DNA of 64,000 nucleotides, from positions 4,187,001-4,251,000 of the forward strand of contig NC_017671.1 of NCBI RefSeq assembly GCF_000284595.1, read 5' to 3'. Below the pieces are notes generated by a model. That model ran no database searches, was not told where the DNA came from, and was given only the letters and a program-made list of their open reading frames with translations. A program made the position numbers and the translations under genes. The stretch is from Stenotrophomonas maltophilia D457. GTDB lineage: Bacteria; Pseudomonadota; Gammaproteobacteria; Xanthomonadales; Xanthomonadaceae. Positions 45,829 through 54,032 of this stretch are shown here, one piece after another (positions within the stretch are counted from its first letter, which is position 1; every line of letters starts with the position of its first letter).

Positions 45829-45837
45829 ATTATACCA
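45829..45837 (-). promoter_or_regulatory. Extended -10 promoter of rpoD
   Basis: On the minus strand the sequence TGGTATAAT carries a consensus -10 (TATAAT) preceded by TGn, 43 bases upstream of the rpoD ATG. No good -35 hexamer is seen at 17 bases, which agrees with an extended -10 type. Confidence 0.6.
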
Positions 45838-45875
45838 GCCCGGGGCCCTGCCTGCCGGGCGGTGGTCCCGGCGGC

Positions 45876-46316
45876 CTAGGGCCTGAGAAGGAAGGTCACG
45901 GGACCGTCGTTGACCAGGCTGACGACCATATGGGCACCAAACCGGCCCGTTTCCACCCCTGGCGCATGATTTTCACGGCAGATGTCGACAAATCGATTGA
46001 ACCCGCGTTCAGCCTCGTCCGGCGGTGCGGCGCTGGTGAAACTCGGCCGCATGCCCGAACGGGTATCGGCCGCCAGGGTGAACTGGCTGACCAGCAGCAG
46101 GCCGCCACCGGTGTCGCGCAGCGACCGGTTCATCTTCCCGGCCTCGTCGGCGAACACCCGGTAACCCAGCAGGCGTTCGGCCATCCGCCGCAGCTGGGCC
46201 TCGCTATCCCCCGGTTCCATGCCGACCAGGGCCAGCAAGCCGGGGCCGATCTGCCCCACCACCTCCTCGTCGACATGGACGGCGGCCTGGCTGACACGCT
46301 GGATCAGGACGAGCAT
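45876..46316 (-). CDS. dtd: D-aminoacyl-tRNA deacylase
   Basis: A 146-residue protein: MLVLIQRVSQAAVHVDEEVV at the start, the catalytic SQFTLAAD motif in the middle and the GlyCisPro-type end MVVSLVNDGPVTFLLRP. It removes D-amino acids (and glycine from tRNA-Ala) from tRNA. Upstream of rpoD on the same strand. Full length. Confidence 0.93.
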   Translation of the reverse strand: MLVLIQRVSQAAVHVDEEVVGQIGPGLLALVGMEPGDSEAQLRRMAERLLGYRVFADEAGKMNRSLRDTGGGLLLVSQFTLAADTRSGMRPSFTSAAPPDEAERGFNRFVDICRENHAPGVETGRFGAHMVVSLVNDGPVTFLLRP

Positions 46317-46377
46317 CGTGGGCTTCCAATGAACGGGGCCGGCCACGATAGCAGCGCCCTTGGCTAAACTGGCGCCG

Positions 46378-47298
46378 ATGAATCCGCAACGCAAAGCCCG
46401 GCTGGTCTACCGCGCCACCACCCTGTTCGCCCGCCTGCCCTGGCCGCTGCTGCGGGGGTTCGCACACGCCCTGGCGTGGACGTGGGTTCGTGTCAATGCC
46501 CGTGAGAGCCGCGTTACCCGGCGCAACCTCGAACTGGCCTACCCGGAGCTGGACGGTCCTGCACGCGACCGCCTGCACCGCGAACTGCTGCGCTCCACTG
46601 CGCTGCAGGCCATCGAGACCCTGCGTTTGTGGAGCCGGCAGCCGGCCGACAACCTGCGGCTGCACCTGAAGCAGCGCCACGGCGAAGCCCTGTACGACGC
46701 GGCCCTGGCCAGCGGCAAGGGCGTGATCGTGGCCGCACCGCACTTCGGCAACTGGGAGCTGCTGAACCAGTGGCTGGCCTCGCGCGGGCAGATCGCCATC
46801 GTCTACAAGCCGCCGGAAGACGAGGCCAGCGACGCCTTCCTGCAGCTGGTGCGCGGCGGCCAGAACGTGCAGCAGGTACGCGCCGAGGGCCCGGCCGTGC
46901 GCCAGCTGTTCAAGGTGCTCAAGGACGGCGGCGCCACCGGCATCCTGCCCGACCAGCAGCCCAAGGCCGGCGATGGCGTGTTCGTGCCGTTCTTCGGCGT
47001 GCAGGCGCTGACCATGACCCTGGTCAACCGGCTGGCCGAGCGCACCGGCGCCACCGTGCTGTATGGCTGGTGCGAGCGCATCGGGCCGGACATGGAATTC
47101 GCCCTGCACATCGAGCCGACCGACCCGGCCGTGGCCGATCCGGACCCGCAGGTGGCCGCCACCGCGCTCAATGCCGGCATCGAGCGCATCGCCCGCCGCG
47201 ACCCGTCGCAGTACCAGTGGACCTACAAGCGCTATACGCTGCGGCCACCGGGCAGCGGCGAGGAAGATCCGTATGCGACCGAAGAGCATCCGCACTGA
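46378..47298 (+). CDS. LpxL/HtrB-family lipid A acyltransferase
   Basis: A 306-residue protein with an N-terminal membrane anchor and the acyltransferase core: APHFGNWELL (H-x4-E), VRAEGPAVRQLFKVL and DQQPKAGDGVFVPFFG. It probably adds a late acyl chain to Kdo2-lipid IVA at the inner face of the membrane. Divergent from dtd. Confidence 0.85.
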   Translation: MNPQRKARLVYRATTLFARLPWPLLRGFAHALAWTWVRVNARESRVTRRNLELAYPELDGPARDRLHRELLRSTALQAIETLRLWSRQPADNLRLHLKQRHGEALYDAALASGKGVIVAAPHFGNWELLNQWLASRGQIAIVYKPPEDEASDAFLQLVRGGQNVQQVRAEGPAVRQLFKVLKDGGATGILPDQQPKAGDGVFVPFFGVQALTMTLVNRLAERTGATVLYGWCERIGPDMEFALHIEPTDPAVADPDPQVAATALNAGIERIARRDPSQYQWTYKRYTLRPPGSGEEDPYATEEHPH

Positions 47299-47385
47299 CG
47301 GCCCCCACGCCCAGGCCCATCCGGCCCCTGCGACCGGCGGCCGCACCACGTTGAATACGACGCCGGCGCCCCCATAGAGACTGCG

Positions 47386-48522
47386 ATGTCCGCCTCCCCC
47401 GGTCCCGCCATGCCTGCTGCCTCTTCCCTGTTCGGCGACCCCGCCGCGATCCGCTGCGAACGCGCGGTGGCCGAACTGCGTGCCGGTCGCCCGGTACTGC
47501 TCCACGATGGGCAGGGCCAGCGCCTGGCGGTGATTGCACTGGACAGTGCCACTGCCAGCAGCTTCGCTGCCTTCGCCGCTGCCGCACGCGAGCGCCATTA
47601 CCTGTTCCTGACCGCCACCCGCGCCCGCGTGCTCGGCGTGGAGGCACCGGCAGGCGCACGCCTGCCGCTGGCGGGGGTTGCCTTCGATGCCCTGCCCTCG
47701 CTGGGCTACCTGCGCGAGCCCGGCCCGATGCCGGACGACTGGACGGCCGGCGACGCCTTCGATGCCGGCGCGGTGGAGCTGGCCCGCCTGGGCCTGCTGC
47801 TGCCGGCGATGGTGGCGGTGCGCCTGGATGCAGCTGACCGCACCTTCGAGGGTGCTGCTGAAGTGGCGCTCTGCGATCTGGCCGAAGGCGCGGCCCACGC
47901 CGCCCACGATTACGAACTGGTCGCCCGTTCGCCGGTACCGCTGCGCGACGTCGGCATGACCACCTTCGCGGTGTTCCGCGGCGGCGTGGCCCAGCGCGAC
48001 CAGGTCGCGATCATCGTCGGCGAACCGGACCTGTCGGCGGTGGTGCCGGTACGCGTGCACTCCTCGTGCCTGACCGGTGACCTGTTCGGCTCACTCAAGT
48101 GCGACTGCGGCGACCAGCTGCGGCGCGGCCTGCGCAAGCTGAAGGAACTGGGCGGCGGCGTGCTGCTGTACCTGGACCAGGAAGGCCGCGGCACCGGCAT
48201 CGCCGCCAAGATGCGCGCCTACGGCTACCAGCACGACGGCCTGGACACCATCGATGCCGATGCACAGCTGGGCTTCGGTGCCGACGAGCGCCGCTACGGC
48301 AGTGCGGTGGCGATGCTGCATGGCCTGGGCATTTCGCGCGTGGCCCTGCTCAGCAACAACCCGACCAAGGCACAGCGTCTGCGCAACGCCGGCATCGAGG
48401 TGCTGGACTGCATTCCGGTCACCGGCGAGATCACTGCCGAAAACGAACACTACCTGCGCACCAAGGCCGATCGTGCCGGCCACATGCTGGATGTGGACGC
48501 GCTGATCCAGGCTGCCCAGTAG
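47386..48522 (+). CDS. ribA: RibA-like GTP cyclohydrolase II with extra N-terminal domain
   Basis: A 378-residue protein. The C-terminal two-thirds is GTP cyclohydrolase II: VRVHSSCLTGDLFGSLKC followed by CDCGDQL (zinc cysteines), LYLDQEGRGTGIAAKMRAYG and LLSNNPTKAQRLRNAGIEV. It opens GTP in the first step of riboflavin synthesis. The N-terminal 180 residues resemble the RibB part of RibBA fusions in position but lack the acidic D.EN.GD motif, so DHBP synthase activity is unlikely. Confidence 0.85.
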   Translation: MSASPGPAMPAASSLFGDPAAIRCERAVAELRAGRPVLLHDGQGQRLAVIALDSATASSFAAFAAAARERHYLFLTATRARVLGVEAPAGARLPLAGVAFDALPSLGYLREPGPMPDDWTAGDAFDAGAVELARLGLLLPAMVAVRLDAADRTFEGAAEVALCDLAEGAAHAAHDYELVARSPVPLRDVGMTTFAVFRGGVAQRDQVAIIVGEPDLSAVVPVRVHSSCLTGDLFGSLKCDCGDQLRRGLRKLKELGGGVLLYLDQEGRGTGIAAKMRAYGYQHDGLDTIDADAQLGFGADERRYGSAVAMLHGLGISRVALLSNNPTKAQRLRNAGIEVLDCIPVTGEITAENEHYLRTKADRAGHMLDVDALIQAAQ

Positions 48523-48596
48523 CGCGGTCGACCTGCTACCGTCTGCGCGGTGTGGCCCTGCCGCCACCGCCCGCCCTGCCACCTGACGGAGCCTGC

Positions 48597-49097
48597 GTGA
48601 TCGACGTTCCCCTGACCTCCCCGCCTGCCGATGCCTGGCAGTCGCTGCCGCAGCGCGCCGCCCGCTTGGCCGCACTGGAAGGCGCCTTCGGCGGACTGTT
48701 CGTGCCGGGCCTGCCGCTGGCCGCGGCCGCGTGGTTCTTCGAGCTGCCCGGCGGCCTGTGGACGGCCGCCCTTGGGCTGCTGATCGGCATCGTCTTCGGC
48801 GCGTGGCTTGGCCACCGGCGCTTGACCCGCACCCGCTGGCGGCTGGATACCCAAGGGCTGGGCCTGCGCCGCGACCTGATGTGGCAGCTGGAAACGCGCA
48901 TCCCCATTTCGCGCGTGCAGCACCTGGATCTGCGCCGCGGCCCGCTGGAACGCCGTGCCGGCCTGGCCACGCTGATCGTGCACACCGCCGGGACCCGCAT
49001 GAGCGCAGTGACCGTGAGCGGCCTGGACGAGGCCGACGCCGAGCGCCTGCGTGACACCCTGTCCCATCAGCTCGACCAGGACGCCGACGCCCTGTGA
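48597..49097 (+). CDS. Membrane protein with bacterial PH (YdbS-like) domain
   Basis: A 166-residue protein with two hydrophobic segments (WFFELPGGLWTAALGLLIGI) and a PH-like sheet (LGLRRDLMWQLETRIPISRV, QHLDLRRGPLERRAGLATLI). Same pattern as YdbS. The next gene overlaps its stop by four bases. GTG start with GGAG 9 bases upstream. Confidence 0.8.
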   Translation: MIDVPLTSPPADAWQSLPQRAARLAALEGAFGGLFVPGLPLAAAAWFFELPGGLWTAALGLLIGIVFGAWLGHRRLTRTRWRLDTQGLGLRRDLMWQLETRIPISRVQHLDLRRGPLERRAGLATLIVHTAGTRMSAVTVSGLDEADAERLRDTLSHQLDQDADAL

Positions 49098-50632
49098 GCC
49101 TGCCGCCGCCCCTGCCCGCATCGCTGCCTGCCGGTGGCGAGGACCATCGCCTGCACCCGTGGTCGTGGCTGTTCGTGCTGCTGATGCAGCTGCGCCACTA
49201 CTTCCTGCCGCTGGTGGCGCTGCTCGTGTTCGGCCAGCGCGGTGACCGCGACCCGATGTGGGCGCAGCTGATTCCGCTGTCGGCGATTGCCGCGCTGGTG
49301 CTGGTCTCGGTGCTGCAGTACCTCAGCTACCGCTACCGCATCGGCAGCGACGCGATCACCGTGCGCAGCGGACTGCTGGCGCGCAACCGCCGCGAGATCC
49401 CGTTCGCCCGCATCCACAACGTGGAAGTGCGGCAGAACCCGCTGCACCGCCTGTTCGGCGTGGCCGAGCTGCGCCTGGAATCGGCCGGTGGCGTGCGTCC
49501 GGAAGCCGAAATGCGCGTGCTGAAGCTGGACCAGGCGCTGGCGCTGGAACGACTGGTGCGCCAGCGTGGGCAGGCACCGCAGGCCGCCGACGTCGTGGCC
49601 GCCCCCTCGATCACCGACGCCGACACCGAACAGGTGCTGCTGCGCCTGTCGAGCTGGGACGTGGTGCGCATGGGCCTGCTGTCCAACCGCGGCTGGGCAT
49701 TGGCGATCGCCGCCTTCGGCGTGCTGTTCCAGACCGTGCCGCGGCCGGTGATGGACGCGGCCATCCAGCGTGGCGGCCGGGAAGCCTTCGGCTACGCAAG
49801 CCACCTGCATCCCGGCGTGGCCGGCGCCTTCCTGCTGCTGGCCGCAGCCTTGCTGCTGGGCTGGCTGGCGCTGCGTGCGCTGTCGGTGGTGCTGACCCTG
49901 CTGCGCTATCACGGCTTCACCCTCAGCGAGCAGGACCGCCGCCTGACCGTCTCGGCCGGCCTGCTCAGCCGCACCCGCAGCAGTGTCGCGCGTCGCCGCA
50001 TCCAGGCCTGGACGCTGCGCGAAACCACCCTGCATCGCTGGTTCGGCCTGCGCCAGCTGCGCATCGACAGCGCTGCCGGCGGGCCCTCGCGCGACGAGGA
50101 CCGCGCCCTGCGCGAGCTGGCACCGCTGGCACCGGCAATGCGCTGCGAGCAGCTGGTGCAGCACCTGTTGCCTCAACTGCGGTGGCCGCCAGCGCAATGG
50201 CAGTCCATTCCGCAGCGTGGCTGGTGGCGGCTGTGCCTGGGCGCGCTGCTGCTGGTGCCGTTGCTGGCAGCGGCCGCGTACTGGCGCTGGGGATCATGGG
50301 GCCTGATCGTGCTGGCCTGGCTGCCGGTGGCGCTGCTGGTGGCACATCGGCAGATGGCGCGCATGGGCTGGTATCTGGATGCCCATTACGTGGCCGTGCG
50401 CGGCGGCTGGTGGAAGCGCTGGTGGCGCTGGGCCGAGCTGGACAAGGTGCAGGGCCTGCGCCTGCAGCGTTCACCGCTGGACAAGCTGCTCGGCACCAGC
50501 AGCCTGCAGCTGGATACGGCCGGTGCGCACGGTGATGTGGCGTTGACCCTGCGCTACCTGCCGCAGGCACAGGCGCAACACGTGATGGAGCAGCTGGCCG
50601 CGGCGCTGGCGCGGCGCAAGCTGCGCTGGTAA
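49094..50632 (+). CDS. Membrane protein with tandem PH domains (YdbT-like)
   Basis: A 512-residue protein with repeated membrane pairs and three PH-type modules, each ending like RIHNVEVRQNPLHRLFGVAE and LQRSPLDKLLGTSSLQLDTA. Partner of the preceding YdbS-like gene, reading coupled at GTGA. Such pairs sit in the inner membrane; a link to vesicle or acid-stress secretion is reported for some Bacillus members. Role here not known. Confidence 0.8.
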   Translation: MSLPPPLPASLPAGGEDHRLHPWSWLFVLLMQLRHYFLPLVALLVFGQRGDRDPMWAQLIPLSAIAALVLVSVLQYLSYRYRIGSDAITVRSGLLARNRREIPFARIHNVEVRQNPLHRLFGVAELRLESAGGVRPEAEMRVLKLDQALALERLVRQRGQAPQAADVVAAPSITDADTEQVLLRLSSWDVVRMGLLSNRGWALAIAAFGVLFQTVPRPVMDAAIQRGGREAFGYASHLHPGVAGAFLLLAAALLLGWLALRALSVVLTLLRYHGFTLSEQDRRLTVSAGLLSRTRSSVARRRIQAWTLRETTLHRWFGLRQLRIDSAAGGPSRDEDRALRELAPLAPAMRCEQLVQHLLPQLRWPPAQWQSIPQRGWWRLCLGALLLVPLLAAAAYWRWGSWGLIVLAWLPVALLVAHRQMARMGWYLDAHYVAVRGGWWKRWWRWAELDKVQGLRLQRSPLDKLLGTSSLQLDTAGAHGDVALTLRYLPQAQAQHVMEQLAAALARRKLRW

Positions 50633-50641
50633 GCAACACCG

Positions 50642-50707
50642 GTAGTGCCGGCCGCTGGCCGGCAACCGCAGACATTCCCGAGGTTGCCGGCCAGCGGCCG
50701 GCACTAC
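50642..50707. repeat. Pair of inverted SMAG repeats (GTAG REP)
   Basis: GTAGTGCCGGCCGCTGGCCG and its exact complement lie head to head, separated by 14 bases. Each arm is itself a hairpin. This is the paired form of the S. maltophilia SMAG repeat, here in the gap between convergent genes, and it could act as a terminator. Confidence 0.85.
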
Positions 50708-50729
50708 CGCGAGCGGGGTCGGCGAGGCA

Positions 50730-51785
50730 TCAGCGCTGCGACGGCCCCCAATATCCCAGGTCCTTGCGGATCTGCAGGTCGCGCACCCAGCTGCCGAAGG
50801 GCTTGCGCCGCAGCACGCCCATTTCACCGGACAGGAAATCCTCGGTGGCGGCGATCACCCGCTCGCTGGACAGGCCATCGCGGTACGGATGGATGGCGTC
50901 GGCGTAGCGCACGATCTCCGCCTGCAGCGCGGCGTCGGGATGCAGCGCGCGCTGCAGCATCGCCGGCAGCTGCGCCGGGTCGTCGAAGTCGATCATGTGC
51001 GGCTTGGGCACGCGGTTGCGGAAGGTCACCACCGGCTTGTGCTGGACGATGAACTCCGAAACGATCGACGAGGTGTCCGACACCAGCACATCGGCGGCGC
51101 GCTGCGCGGCCATCACCTGCTCCGGCTCGATGAAGCGGGCATGGGCACCGGCCAGCGCGCGGTAGCGCTCGAACAGTTCCGGTGGGCACTTCGGGTGCAG
51201 GGTCAGCAGCCAGTAGCGCTCACCGCCAGCGATATCGGCGGCGATCTGCGCATGCAGGTGGGGCGCTGCGCTCAGGCGCTCGGTGAAGGTCGAACCGAAC
51301 AGGATCACCGGGCGCCCGCCCGCCGCTGCGCGCAGCGCGGCGCTCTCGCCACCGTCGTCGCGGAACAGCGGGTCGAGCTTCGGCCAGCCGGTCTCGGCTA
51401 CGGCGAAGTGGCCCTGCAGGGCGGCGATCTCACGGAACGGCGCGGTGGTGGCCGGCCCCTGCGTGCAGTACAGGTCGAACATGCCGCGCACCCGGAAGTG
51501 GCCGCGCGCACTGTCGCGCTTCTCCACGTTGAAGCCATGGAACAGCTGTACCTTGGCGCCGGACAGGAAGGTCGGCACCCAGTTGGCGGCGCTGAACACG
51601 GCACGCGGCCGCATCGCCAGGGCCTGTTTCAGTCCGATGTTGGGCACGCCCGGCAGGCTGCTGGCGGCCGCGCCGTCCTCGAACCAGGCCGCCACCTCCT
51701 GCCCGGAGGCGTGCAAGGCCTGCGCCAACGGGGCGAGAATAGGCAGCGCATAGCGCTCCGTCGCAAACAACAGGTACCCGGCCAT
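50730..51785 (-). CDS. CDP-glycerol glycerophosphotransferase family protein
   Basis: A 351-residue protein. The early hydrophobic strand LLFATERYALPILAPLAQAL leads into a GT-B-like fold with RPVILFGSTFTERLSAAPHL, ERYWLLTLHPKCPPELFERY and VLVSDTSSIVSEFIVQHKPV. The last is the conserved nucleotide-phosphate site of the TagF/TagB family. It likely decorates or extends an envelope glycan. The start at 51785 overlaps the start of the divergent glycosyltransferase gene. Confidence 0.75.
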   Translation of the reverse strand: MAGYLLFATERYALPILAPLAQALHASGQEVAAWFEDGAAASSLPGVPNIGLKQALAMRPRAVFSAANWVPTFLSGAKVQLFHGFNVEKRDSARGHFRVRGMFDLYCTQGPATTAPFREIAALQGHFAVAETGWPKLDPLFRDDGGESAALRAAAGGRPVILFGSTFTERLSAAPHLHAQIAADIAGGERYWLLTLHPKCPPELFERYRALAGAHARFIEPEQVMAAQRAADVLVSDTSSIVSEFIVQHKPVVTFRNRVPKPHMIDFDDPAQLPAMLQRALHPDAALQAEIVRYADAIHPYRDGLSSERVIAATEDFLSGEMGVLRRKPFGSWVRDLQIRKDLGYWGPSQR

Positions 51786-51786
51786 C

Positions 51787-52593
51787 ATGTCCTCCACGAC
51801 CGCTCCCATCGAACGGCCTCGCATCTCGGCCTGCATTATCGCGTTCAACGAGGCCGGCCGCATCGGCGACTGCCTGGCCTCGCTGGCCTTCTGCGACGAA
51901 ATCATCGTCGTGGACTCGTACTCCACCGATGCCACCCTGGCCATCGCCGAGGCCGCAGGCGCCCGCGTGCTGCAGCGCGCGTTCGATGGCTTCCGTAGCC
52001 AGAAGGCCTACTGCGTCGAGCAGGCAAGCCACGACTGGGTGCTGTGCCTGGACGCCGATGAGCGGATCAGCCCGGAACTGCGCGCAGCCATCGAACGGGC
52101 CCGCGACGGTGGCTTCGCCGGCCATGCCGGCTATCGCTTCGCGCGCCTGTCGGAGTACTTCGGCAGGTTCCTGCGCCATGGCAACGCCTACCCGGACCGG
52201 GTGATGCGCCTGTTCGACCGCCGCCGCGGCGGCTGGCGCGGCAAGCGCGAGATCCACGAGGCGGCCAGCGTCGACGGCAGCGTCGGCACCTTGCGCGGCG
52301 ACCTGGTCCATTACCCGTACCGCTCCCTGCAGCAGCAGCTGGCCAAGACCGAGAAGTACGCGCGGATGATGGCCGAGCACGAGTTCGCACGCGGCAAGCG
52401 GGCCACGCTGGGCAAGCTGGTACTGGCGCCGGCCTGGCGGTTCTGGCGCGGCTTCGTGTTCCGTGGCGGCTTCCGCGACGGCTGGCACGGCCTGGTCTAC
52501 GCCTACGTGCGCGCCAACTACGTGCGACAGAAGACCATCATGCTGTGGATGCTGGGCAACGGCCAGCCCGTGGCCGACCCGCCGAACCCCTGA
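51787..52593 (+). CDS. WaaE/KdtX-like family 2 glycosyltransferase
   Basis: A 268-residue GT2 protein: ISACIIAFNEAGRIGDCLAS, the DxD-type metal site in LCLDADERISPELRAAIERA, and HEAASVDGSVGTLRGDLVHY with a helical end. This is the pattern of the LPS core heptose/glucose transferases of the WaaE group. It probably adds a sugar to the core oligosaccharide, at the cytoplasmic face of the inner membrane. Confidence 0.85.
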   Translation: MSSTTAPIERPRISACIIAFNEAGRIGDCLASLAFCDEIIVVDSYSTDATLAIAEAAGARVLQRAFDGFRSQKAYCVEQASHDWVLCLDADERISPELRAAIERARDGGFAGHAGYRFARLSEYFGRFLRHGNAYPDRVMRLFDRRRGGWRGKREIHEAASVDGSVGTLRGDLVHYPYRSLQQQLAKTEKYARMMAEHEFARGKRATLGKLVLAPAWRFWRGFVFRGGFRDGWHGLVYAYVRANYVRQKTIMLWMLGNGQPVADPPNP

Positions 52594-52623
52594 TCGCCGG
52601 GGCCCGCCCGGCGCGCCGACGCA

Positions 52624-53910
52624 TCACGAGCCGGTGATCGCCCGGTGGCGCGCGCCTTCGACGATCGACAGGCCGGTCAGCAGGCCGACCAGGGTCACGT
52701 AGAAACTGGCCGTCATCTGGTGCGCGAACATCGACTGGGTCAGCCCGCACAACGCGTAGGTGATCACCAGCATGACGCCGGCAGCGGCCGGCCCGCGGAA
52801 GGTCGCCCGTCCGCTGCGGCGATGCAGGCGCACGAACAACCACAGCGGGATGCCATACACCGCCAGCAACAGCAGCAGGCCCGGTACACCCTGGGTCGCC
52901 GCCCATTCGGCCACGTCGTTGTGGGCATGCCCCAGGTGGCAGCGCAACTCTTCCGGGTTCTCCCGGCAGACCGGCACGCGCTGCATCGCGCTGTCGAAAT
53001 GACCGATGCCAACACCCACCAGCGGATGATCGAGGAAGGTCTGCCAGGCTACCTGCAGGCGCTCGACGCGGGCACCGGCGGAAGAATCACTGTCGCCCAG
53101 CTCCATCCGCTGCACGTCGCTGTGCAGCTCGCTCAGGCGGACCTGGTGGCGCAGCTCCGGTACCGACAGCAGCAGCGTCGCACCGATCGCCAGCATCCCG
53201 GCCAGCACCGACAGGCGCGCCGCACCGGTACGCCAGCGCAGGCTCAGCGCCAGCACCACCAGCAGCGCCAGCAAGGCGGCGAACACACCGCGGCTGCCGG
53301 TCAGCACGATGGTGCCGCAGCCGGCGGCCATGCCGAGGATCACCAGCGACCAGCGCCGCGACGGGCGGCAGAACACCAGCAGCACCATCAACACCATCAC
53401 GATGTCGGCCAGCACGATGGCGTTGGTGAACAGCTCCGCGCGCGGGGCGCCGCCCAGCACCTGCCACAGCGACATCACGAAGGTGGCGAGCAGGCCGGTC
53501 AACGAGCCGTACCAGAGCCACCGCAGGCTGGGACGCAGCGCGCAGATCCACAGCGCGATCCATGGGATCACCACGAACCGCGAACGGTTGTCGACGTCAC
53601 GCAGGCCCTGTTCGAACAGCACCACCGACAGTACGCCGAGCGCCAGCACCGCCAGCATCAGCCAGACCAGCACTTTCACCGGCTGGCCGGCCATGCCCCG
53701 CGCGCGCCACAGCAGCTCCGGCGCCAGCAGGGTGCTGAGCAGCAGCAGAAGACCATACGGCAACAGGTTGATCGGCACGGTCAGCACCAGTGCCGGCAGG
53801 CAGAACAGCCCCAGCTGGGCCAGCCCGTGTGCAACCCCGTGACGCCCACCGACGGGAACGCCCAGCGGGTCGCCGGCCATGAGGTTCAGGTTGTCCGGTG
53901 AAGCTGGCAC
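52624..53910 (-). CDS. O-antigen ligase/polymerase-like membrane protein
   Basis: A 428-residue protein with about ten to twelve membrane helices. A large periplasmic loop holds LVGVGIGHFDSAMQRVPV, with HLGHAHNDVAEWAATQGVPG, where H and N in the Wzy_C signature are present. It is of the WaaL/Wzy kind. It would join O-chain units to lipid A core or polymerise them. Downstream of an ArnT-like gene on the same strand. Confidence 0.8.
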   Translation of the reverse strand: MPASPDNLNLMAGDPLGVPVGGRHGVAHGLAQLGLFCLPALVLTVPINLLPYGLLLLLSTLLAPELLWRARGMAGQPVKVLVWLMLAVLALGVLSVVLFEQGLRDVDNRSRFVVIPWIALWICALRPSLRWLWYGSLTGLLATFVMSLWQVLGGAPRAELFTNAIVLADIVMVLMVLLVFCRPSRRWSLVILGMAAGCGTIVLTGSRGVFAALLALLVVLALSLRWRTGAARLSVLAGMLAIGATLLLSVPELRHQVRLSELHSDVQRMELGDSDSSAGARVERLQVAWQTFLDHPLVGVGIGHFDSAMQRVPVCRENPEELRCHLGHAHNDVAEWAATQGVPGLLLLLAVYGIPLWLFVRLHRRSGRATFRGPAAAGVMLVITYALCGLTQSMFAHQMTASFYVTLVGLLTGLSIVEGARHRAITGS

Positions 53911-54032
53911 GTCGGGAAGTATCGCTGCAATCTGCTGGAAGAATGGGACGGGCCAACGCGGCCCGTCCCAGCCTGCTGTTTTACTGCCTTTGGACCCGCT
54001 TGGGCAGACTGGACAAGCGGAAATCGTGCTGG

